DNA of 17,230 nucleotides from JBEKHI01 sp050012355 (GTDB lineage Bacteria > Actinomycetota > Actinomycetes > Streptosporangiales > Streptosporangiaceae), in contig JBEKHI010000153.1 of assembly GCA_050012355.1 (NCBI GenBank), positions 1 to 17,230 of the forward strand, written 5' to 3'. Made by a program: the position numbers and the translations under genes. Positions 6,137-11,825 of this stretch are shown here, one piece after another. Below the pieces are notes generated by a model. The model ran no database searches. It saw only the letters and a program-made list of their open reading frames with translations, and was not told the origin of the DNA. Positions within the stretch are counted from its first letter, which is position 1. Every line of letters begins with the position of its first letter.

Positions 6137-7369
6137 ATGTCTAGATCGCGAAGCGCCCGACGTCGCTTCGGGAGTACCAGGCGATGGTGGGCTCTAACTG
6201 CCATCGCGGCAACGCTCAGCGTTGCCGCTGGGGTGATCGTTGCCGTCGGCCACGGCGCGTCCCAGTCTCATGGCCTGCAGATGAGCGCGTCCATCCGGCA
6301 AGAGCGGGAGGTTCGCGGGCCGGGCCATGGCGGTTATGTCATGGTGCCCGGTCCGGGCCAAGCCGCGGTAGTCGACGCCACCGCTCATGAACGGATGGGC
6401 AACGACAGGTCTGCGCACCAGCGGCTAAGCACGCGGTGGGAGAGCAACCGGCAGTGGGAGGCCTGGTACCAGAGCTGGCGTGAGCAGTCGATCAGCTACT
6501 GGGAGAGATACCTGCGCCAGCACAAGCATGGTCACGGTGCGACAGCTACCCCGACCGCCACCCCGACGATCACGCCGACGGTGACCACAACGCCGACCGC
6601 TACGTCTACCGCGACGGCAACAGCCACCCCGACCAGCACGGCTACGGTGACCACAACGCCGACCGCTACGTCCACCGCGACGGCGACAACCACGCCGACT
6701 GCTACGGCCACTCCGACCACAGCCACAACTGGGGTTACCCAGGTGAACAGCCTGAACTGGGCGGGCTATGCCGCGACGGGTACGGCTGGCACGTTCACCA
6801 GTGTGGCCTCGGGCTGGATCGTGCCGTCGCTGAGCTGTGCCACCGCCACCGACATGCACTCCAGCTTCGGGGTGGGCCTGGACGGATTCGGCACCGGCAG
6901 CAGCACGGCGCAGCAGATCGGCACCGAGGGCGACTGCGACGGCAATACCCCCGTGTACTCCGCGTGGTTCGAGATGTTCCCGAACGCTCCGGTGACGTTC
7001 GACAACGTCGTGAAGCCGGACGACATCATGGAGGCGTCGGTCACCGCCGAGGGTGCGGGCGTCTTCATGCTGACGATCTTCGACATGACCCAGAACTGGA
7101 GCGAGGTCACCGAGCAGACCTCGAACACCGCGACGCTCGGGTCCGCCGAGGTCATCGCTGAGGCGCCGCCCGAGGATGGCGCGATATCGTCGCTGTCCAA
7201 CTTCGGCACGGTCGTCTTCGCGGGAGCGGCCATCAACGACGCTGCGCTCACGGCTCCCATCGATGAGATCACCATGGTGTCGGCGGAAGGCGTCACCCTA
7301 GCTGTCCCGTCCACGATCACCGGGGGAGTCGGTAACTTCACCGTTGGCTGGGATGCCAGCGGCCCCTGA
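6137..7369 (+). CDS. Secreted G1-family (eqolisin-type) glutamic endopeptidase
   Basis: A 410-residue secreted protein. Residues 1-16 are Arg-rich, 18-38 are hydrophobic (signal peptide or anchor), 45-135 form a charged pro-region with a Trp/Arg-rich stretch, about 135-198 are a Thr/Ala/Pro linker, and about 200-410 form the peptidase domain. The domain opens with NWAGYAATG and has QQIG at 259-262 (Gln260 likely catalytic) and SAEVIAEAP at 336-344 (Glu338 likely catalytic), the Gln/Glu dyad of peptidase family G1, which acts at acidic pH. NFGTVVFAGA (355-364) is another family block. ATG 6137 is chosen because AGGAGG lies four bases upstream and the signal segment follows; the longer open frame upstream lacks these. 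The gene stands alone, with a structured leader before and a strong hairpin after. The protein is expected to be exported and processed. Confidence 0.88.
   Translation: MSRSRSARRRFGSTRRWWALTAIAATLSVAAGVIVAVGHGASQSHGLQMSASIRQEREVRGPGHGGYVMVPGPGQAAVVDATAHERMGNDRSAHQRLSTRWESNRQWEAWYQSWREQSISYWERYLRQHKHGHGATATPTATPTITPTVTTTPTATSTATATATPTSTATVTTTPTATSTATATTTPTATATPTTATTGVTQVNSLNWAGYAATGTAGTFTSVASGWIVPSLSCATATDMHSSFGVGLDGFGTGSSTAQQIGTEGDCDGNTPVYSAWFEMFPNAPVTFDNVVKPDDIMEASVTAEGAGVFMLTIFDMTQNWSEVTEQTSNTATLGSAEVIAEAPPEDGAISSLSNFGTVVFAGAAINDAALTAPIDEITMVSAEGVTLAVPSTITGGVGNFTVGWDASGP
6578..6684 (+). repeat. 41-bp imperfect direct repeat in the Thr/Pro linker
   Basis: The units at 6578-6618 and 6644-6684 are 41 bp each and differ at one base (TCTACC versus TCCACC); the period is 66 bp (22 codons). 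They encode TVTTTPTATSTATA-like segments, suggesting recent in-frame duplication that lengthened the linker. The surrounding ACCGCT/ACGCCGAC motifs are looser copies. Confidence 0.85.
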
Positions 7370-7387
7370 TGGTCTAGGCGCACATCA

Positions 7388-7426
7388 GATCCCCTCGTGT
7401 GGTCTCCGCCGCCATACGAGGGGATC
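7388..7426. terminator. Strong hairpin terminator after the G1 peptidase
   Basis: GATCCCCTCGTGTGG (7388-7402) pairs with CCATACGAGGGGATC (7412-7426): a 15-bp stem with one G-U pair and a 9-base loop, starting 18 bp after the peptidase stop. There is no T-tract, as is common for actinobacterial hairpin terminators. It should insulate the methyltransferase gene from upstream transcription. Confidence 0.75.
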
Positions 7427-7511
7427 GGCGAGACGGCGTTTTCCGCGATGGAAATGAATACCGGCAAGGAAGGTTGCGCAACGCGCTATCTGGCGGCCGC
7501 GTAAACGTGTC

Positions 7512-7517
7512 TACAAT
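7512..7517 (+). promoter_or_regulatory. Possible -10 element (TACAAT) of the methyltransferase gene
   Basis: TACAAT lies about 55 bp upstream of the chosen ATG, inside a short A/T-richer patch between the terminator and the gene. The sequence 17 bases upstream (TCTGGC at 7489-7494) is a poor -35, so this is only a candidate. Confidence 0.35.
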
Positions 7518-7572
7518 AATTGCGGAGCCCGGGCGCGTTGAGTTTCCTGACGAGACAGCGGGAGGCATGCCG

Positions 7573-8403
7573 ATGGAAGGCAGCTGGATCGACTCGTCGG
7601 TACCCGAAGACTGGAAGCCGCCGGAGATCGATTTCTCGGTGGCGCACGCGTCCCGTGTGTATGACTACTGGCTCGGAGGTAAAGACAACTTTCCCGCCGA
7701 TCGCGAGGTCGCCGAGCAAGTGATCGCCGTCCGGCCGACAGTCATCCGCGACATTCGAGCAAACCGGGCATTCCTGGCCAGGGCCGTCCGCTTCCTGGCC
7801 GACGAGGCCGGGATCCGGCAGTTCCTGGACATAGGCACCGGGATACCGGCTGCGGGAAACACACATGAGGTCGCCCAGTCAGTCGCACCCGAATCCCGCA
7901 TCGTCTACGTGGACAACGACCCCATCGTCCTGGCACACGCCCGCTCGCTGCTGGTAGGCAGCCACCAGGGTGCCACCGCCTACCTGGACGCGGACCTGCG
8001 GGTCCCCGGAACGATCCTGGAACAGGCCAGGCGGTTGCTGGACTTCTCACAGCCGATAGCGGTGATGCTGATCGGGATCATGCACCTGATCAGCGATTCC
8101 GATGACCCGTACGAGATAGTGTCGTCCCTCGGCGATGTCACTGTCCCCGGCAGCTATCTCGCGCTGACGCAGCCCGCCAGCGACATCGACGCCGATATCG
8201 TCGCCGAGGGTGCCCGAAGGTACAACCAGCAGGTCGTCACCCCGCAGACACGCCGGAACTACCAGGAGACCCTGCGGTTCTTCGACGGTCTGGACCTCGC
8301 CGAACCCGGCCTCGTCCAGTGCCAGCGCTGGCGTCCGGACCCAGACGCCAAAGACCTAGCTGACAACGTCTCCTGCTACGGCGGCGTCGGCCGGAAGAGC
8401 TAG
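7573..8403 (+). CDS. SAM-dependent methyltransferase, DUF574 family
   Basis: A 276-residue protein of the DUF574/Methyltransf_19 type common in actinobacteria. Characteristic blocks are ASRVYDYWLGGKDNFPADRE (about 26-45), ANRAFLARAVRFLADEAGIR (about 64-83), the SAM-binding FLDIGTGIPAAGNTHEVAQ (about 85-103), YVDNDPIVLAHAR (about 113-125) and the C-terminal RWRPD. The start at ATG 7573 has GGGAGG seven bases upstream (7560-7565). ATG 7567 is too close to that site, and the frame open further left runs into the upstream terminator. Substrates are unknown for almost all members of this family. The gene appears monocistronic; the next gene converges on it. Confidence 0.9.
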   Translation: MEGSWIDSSVPEDWKPPEIDFSVAHASRVYDYWLGGKDNFPADREVAEQVIAVRPTVIRDIRANRAFLARAVRFLADEAGIRQFLDIGTGIPAAGNTHEVAQSVAPESRIVYVDNDPIVLAHARSLLVGSHQGATAYLDADLRVPGTILEQARRLLDFSQPIAVMLIGIMHLISDSDDPYEIVSSLGDVTVPGSYLALTQPASDIDADIVAEGARRYNQQVVTPQTRRNYQETLRFFDGLDLAEPGLVQCQRWRPDPDAKDLADNVSCYGGVGRKS

Positions 8404-8543
8404 TACCTAATCCGAGCCAGGCCGCGCGGGCCACTAGCGCGGGCGCTCCTGACACAGAAACACCAGCCTCAGGTGAACCGTGCACCACGTGAGACCCGGG
8501 GGCCCCGCTGCGGGAGCGGTGGAGTTGGCCGGAGCGCTGACCC
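8404..8543. other. Convergent intergenic region with weak hairpins
   Basis: A non-coding gap between converging genes. CCGCT (8505-8509) and AGCGG (8515-8519) can form a short GC hairpin, and CCTGA...TCAGG flank a longer loop near 8448-8473. Either could terminate transcription, but neither is strong. Confidence 0.3.
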
Positions 8544-8774
8544 CTAGGCTGGCTTGCCCGCGTCGATCCAGTGTTGGAGGGTCTCGACTTGAGAGGCGGG
8601 CCAGGCGCCGTCACAGGGCATTTTCCCGCTCCGCAGGGCGCTGACGATGGCGTCGGCGTGTCCCGCGACATCGGAATAATCGAAGAGATCGAAGGCGCGC
8701 AGCATCGAATTCCGGTCCTTGTCCCGGAACAAGGGCTTGATGTCCCGCTCGAAACTGAGCTCGGCTGCTGTCAT
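8544..8774 (-). CDS. Small 76-residue protein of unknown function
   Basis: A compact protein with sequence MTAAELSFERDIKPLF near the start, a central AFDLFDYSDVAGHADAI, then KMPCDGAWP (Cys54) and a C-terminal HWIDAGKPA. I recall many short bacterial proteins with the same order of blocks (SFERDIKPLF, MPCDGAWP, a W..AG end). The layout is reminiscent of the helical core of small cytochrome-c-like domains, but there is no CxxCH haem site and no signal peptide, so a haem function is not supported. The ATG at 8774-8772 has AGAGGA roughly ten bases upstream. It lies downstream of the NTF2-like gene on the same strand with an 87-bp gap and may be the last gene of that unit. Confidence 0.75.
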   Translation of the reverse strand: MTAAELSFERDIKPLFRDKDRNSMLRAFDLFDYSDVAGHADAIVSALRSGKMPCDGAWPASQVETLQHWIDAGKPA

Positions 8775-8807
8775 GTGTCTGCGTCCTCTACGTCGAGCCC
8801 ACGGGTG

Positions 8808-8868
8808 CGGGACTCCTGGAACTACCGATGACGATGAACATTGTGCCCACCGACGGGACTCCTAGAAC
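8808..8868. repeat. 15-bp direct repeat around the NTF2-like gene end
   Basis: CGGGACTCCTGGAAC (8808-8822) and CGGGACTCCTAGAAC (8854-8868) match at 14 of 15 bases, 46 bp apart. The second copy contains the stop codon of the NTF2-like gene. It may reflect a small local duplication. Confidence 0.6.
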
Positions 8869-9272
8869 GCTTGGTAAAACCGGTCCGCGACCGGGCTGTC
8901 GACTAGGCGTCTGGCCATTTCCGCGGAGAAGGTGAGCACCGCGGCGAGGGGCCGGTGGTGGATGGCGACCTTGGCGAACTGGCCGTGGTCGTCGGGCACC
9001 AGGATCGTTATCCCGTTGATCCGCATGCCGAGTGCTGTCGCTTCCCACTCCAGGTACACGCGGCCGTCGCCGGTCGCGTCGTTGGTGAAGGCCAGGCTGT
9101 CGTAAATGCCGGCGGCGGTGCGCAGGGTCGTCCAGACCGCGTGGCGGCCGTGGACGGGCCGGGCGAAGATGCTGCCGTCAAGCTCGACATCCGCCGCGAT
9201 GATCTGGGCGAAGGCTTCGCCGCTGGGGTCGGCGAATGACTCACTCCAGCGTTGCCTGGGGCTGGATGTCAT
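8862..9272 (-). CDS. NTF2/SnoaL-like fold protein
   Basis: A 136-residue protein with the cone-barrel pattern of SnoaL/NTF2-like proteins: an N-terminal helical stretch (WSESFADPSGEAFAQIIAAD), then VELDGSIFARPVHGRHAVWT, a middle strand RVYLEWEATALGMRINGITI and a late strand AKVAIHHRPLAAVLTF. Members are enzymes (isomerases, hydrolases), ligand binders or partners; active residues are not conserved enough to choose. The ATG at 9272-9270 overlaps the stop of the upstream LuxR-type regulator by four bases (ATGA), and GGAGG lies ten bases upstream. The overlap implies translational coupling, so it may be a stress- or ligand-related partner of that regulator. The reaction is unknown. Confidence 0.8.
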   Translation of the reverse strand: MTSSPRQRWSESFADPSGEAFAQIIAADVELDGSIFARPVHGRHAVWTTLRTAAGIYDSLAFTNDATGDGRVYLEWEATALGMRINGITILVPDDHGQFAKVAIHHRPLAAVLTFSAEMARRLVDSPVADRFYQAF

Positions 9273-11728
9273 GCGGTTGGCACCTCCGATCGGACCAGCA
9301 GACCGTGAAGCTGGTTCCGGCCCGCGACCCCGAGCTTGGGAAAGGACCGGTACAGGTGGGAAGCGACTGTCCGGGGGGACAGGAACAGACGCTGCCCGAT
9401 CTCGCGGTTGGAGAGGCCCTCAGCGGCGAGCCTGATGATCTGTCGCTGCTGCGGTGTGAGCTCGCGAAGTCCGGCTTCGCCCGCCAGCGCGCCCGGCACC
9501 GGGATCCCGCAGGCGCGCAGCTCCGTTTCGGCGCGATGCTCCCATGGCCCGGCCCGTAGTGCGCGGAACGCGTCAAGGGCGGAGTTCAGGGCCGGTTTGG
9601 CGGCGTTTATCCGGCGCCGCCGACGCAGCCATTCACCGTATTCGAGCAGGAGCTGGGCGCGTTCAAATGGCCATTGGTCACCTGCCCGGTCACCGATGGC
9701 GTCATCCGGGTACGCGGCGGGAGTGCACGGGTCGGCGAGGATGCCGTCGGCGCGGACCAGCGATTGGCGCACGCGGACCGAGGGAGCGGCGAGTCCGGCG
9801 TTGATTCGTTTGAGCATCTCGCGTCCCGCCAGGCGGTGGCCGGACCGGGCGGCGGCGAGCGCGAGGTCTCCGGCCGCCAGGTAGGACGCGTGATAGTGGT
9901 ACGGGGCGCCATCCTCGCCGAACAGGCGGCTCAGGTGGTCGAACGCCGTGAGGTAGTCGCCGTCCGCGAGGGCGCACAGGCCGAGCGCGTGCCTCGCGCG
10001 CGCGGTGATCAGCCGGCTGTGCTCCGGGTCGGTGGCGAGCGCGTCCGCGATCAGCGCCCGGGCGTGTTCGGTGTTGCCGCGGGCGGCCTCGATGGTGGCG
10101 GTGATCAGGCTGCCCGCGGCGGGGGAGACGTCAGTCTCCGGGGGGCGAGTGGCGGTCAGCCGCAGCGCGTCGTCCCACCGTCCGGCGTCGAGATAGGCCC
10201 AGCCAAGCGCGGCGAGCGAGCCGCCTCCGGCGACGCCGTCGTCATGCGCGCCATGCAGCAAGCCGATCGCATCCGTGGTCTGGTCGAGCAGCCAGGCCGC
10301 GGCCCCGGCGTGGCGACCGCGGCGTGACTGCCGGAGGAGGACCCTGAGCTGCGCGGTCTTGCCGCAGACGGCCAGCACCCACAGCCGGGCTTCGTCATCA
10401 TCGGCCGCCGGGAGTGCCGCGAGCGTGTCCGCGACGGCTCGGAGCACTTCGGGGTCGCCGGTCTGGTACGCGGCGGTCGCCGCCAGCCCGAGCGTGTCCC
10501 AGGCGGCGGCGGGATCGTGTGCAGCGGTTTCCCGTGCCAGCGGGAGCAGCATCTCAGCGGCGCTGAGGTAGCGGCCGGCCCAGGCCAGTGCCCAGCCGGT
10601 CACGTGCTGGCCGCGTGACCGCAGGTCTCGGTCACGGGTCAGCCCCAGCGCGTGGGCGGCCAGATCGGCCGCCCATCCGGTCTGCCCGGCGGTCACGGCC
10701 GCTTCGGCGGCCGCCACGAGCCGGCTGGCCTGGTCAGCGGGCTCCGGGCTCAGGTCCGCCGCCCGCTCCAGAGCGAGGGCCACGGTGACAGCTCGGCCCC
10801 GCCGTTTTGGTCCGGAAAACGTTGCGGCGAGCAGCGACGCGACGTCCTCGTCGGGAAGCAGCGAGGCGGCCGCCAGGTGCCAGGCGCGGCGATCAGGCTG
10901 GTCGCGTAGTGTCTCGGCGAGCTCGCGGTGCGCGGCCGCGCGGCTGGCGAACGGGGCGTCGTGGTAAACGGCCGACCGGATGAGCGGATGGCGGAACCGT
11001 ACCCCGGTCGTGTCGATGGTGATCAGGCCGAGTTCCTCGGCCGGCGCGAGGACCTCCGGGTCCAGGCCGGGCGGGCGGGCGTCGCCGTCGGCCGCCGCGA
11101 CGGACAGCAGCGCGTGCCGGGTCTGGGCGGGAAGCGCCCCGAGCTTGGGGGCGAACGCCGCGCTGAGCCGGCCGGTCAGCGGCAGCGGCAGTCCGCCCCA
11201 GCCGCGCCCCGCGGCCGGATCGGCCGTGATCGCGCGGGCCAGTTCGATCAGCGCCAGCGGGTTCCCCGCGGCCTGTCCGAGGACCTGCGCGCGGGCGCGC
11301 CCGCGGGGCGGATGCGGCTGAGCCGCGAGGAGCGCGCCGGCGTCGATCGCGCTCAACGGGCCGGGCCGCAGCTCAGGGATGCCACGGTCGAGGCCTGGCG
11401 GCGGGATATCCCCCCGGGCCGCGAAGATCATGGTGATCGCCGGGTGCCGGGCGGCGCGGGCGAGCCTCGCCAACGAGGCGCTGTCCAGCCACTGCGCGTC
11501 GTCGACGAGTACCAGGATGCTGGCCCGCGGCGGCCCGGCGAGGTCGGGCGCCGGCAGTACCAGCAGGCCGCGGGCCTGGGCATATCCCGCGAGCTCGGCC
11601 AGCAGCGCGCTCTTGCCGATGCCCGCTTCCCCCAGCACCACCAGTGGACCTCCGGCGCCCCGGTCGACCAAGGCCCGCAGCCGGCTGAGCTCGCCAGACC
11701 GGCCGATGAGCGTGCTTGTCTCCGCCAC
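9269..11728 (-). CDS. LAL-type LuxR regulator (short ATPase variant)
   Basis: An 819-residue regulator. An N-terminal AAA/NB-type ATPase has Walker A GEAGIGKS at 33-40 and Walker B ILVLVDD at 71-77 followed by AQWLD. A long helical TPR-like middle follows, and the C-terminal LuxR/GerE helix-turn-helix (about 755-815) contains LTPQQRQIIRLAAEGLSNRE and SPRTVASHLYRSFPKLGVAG. Such proteins couple ATP and ligand sensing to activation of nearby or secondary-metabolite genes. Only about 30 residues separate Walker A from Walker B here, against about 88 in the neighbouring regulator, so part of the usual linker is missing. The GTG start (11728-11726) has no strong Shine-Dalgarno. The gene lies 97 bp downstream of a second LAL gene and overlaps the NTF2-like gene. 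Confidence 0.9.
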   Translation of the reverse strand: MAETSTLIGRSGELSRLRALVDRGAGGPLVVLGEAGIGKSALLAELAGYAQARGLLVLPAPDLAGPPRASILVLVDDAQWLDSASLARLARAARHPAITMIFAARGDIPPPGLDRGIPELRPGPLSAIDAGALLAAQPHPPRGRARAQVLGQAAGNPLALIELARAITADPAAGRGWGGLPLPLTGRLSAAFAPKLGALPAQTRHALLSVAAADGDARPPGLDPEVLAPAEELGLITIDTTGVRFRHPLIRSAVYHDAPFASRAAAHRELAETLRDQPDRRAWHLAAASLLPDEDVASLLAATFSGPKRRGRAVTVALALERAADLSPEPADQASRLVAAAEAAVTAGQTGWAADLAAHALGLTRDRDLRSRGQHVTGWALAWAGRYLSAAEMLLPLARETAAHDPAAAWDTLGLAATAAYQTGDPEVLRAVADTLAALPAADDDEARLWVLAVCGKTAQLRVLLRQSRRGRHAGAAAWLLDQTTDAIGLLHGAHDDGVAGGGSLAALGWAYLDAGRWDDALRLTATRPPETDVSPAAGSLITATIEAARGNTEHARALIADALATDPEHSRLITARARHALGLCALADGDYLTAFDHLSRLFGEDGAPYHYHASYLAAGDLALAAARSGHRLAGREMLKRINAGLAAPSVRVRQSLVRADGILADPCTPAAYPDDAIGDRAGDQWPFERAQLLLEYGEWLRRRRRINAAKPALNSALDAFRALRAGPWEHRAETELRACGIPVPGALAGEAGLRELTPQQRQIIRLAAEGLSNREIGQRLFLSPRTVASHLYRSFPKLGVAGRNQLHGLLVRSEVPTA

Positions 11729-11767
11729 CCACCGAACGTAAGCCGAGGCTCCCCGGGCTAGCGTCAG

Positions 11768-11787
11768 TCAGGTGACTGGTCACCTGA
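11768..11787. promoter_or_regulatory. 20-bp palindrome between the two LAL regulators
   Basis: TCAGGTGAC and GTCACCTGA are perfect reverse complements separated by TG. The site lies 40 bp upstream of the downstream regulator's start and 38 bp after the stop of the upstream one. It could be an operator, or the hairpin of a terminator (8-bp stem, CTGG loop). A second small palindrome, CGTAC-G-GTACG, is at 11812-11822. Confidence 0.6.
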
Positions 11788-11825
11788 TTTCGCGGTGGTC
11801 CGGCGGTTGGCCGTACGGTACGTGT

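Noticed and set aside
6541..6725. Possible CRISPR or other repeat array
   Set aside because: The repeats are in-frame codon repeats of a Thr/Pro linker, with no uniform repeat-spacer pattern.
6532..6726. Minus-strand frame of Val/Ala/Gly repeats opposite the peptidase linker
   Set aside because: It is the complement of the Thr/Pro-coding repeats and has no start signals of its own.
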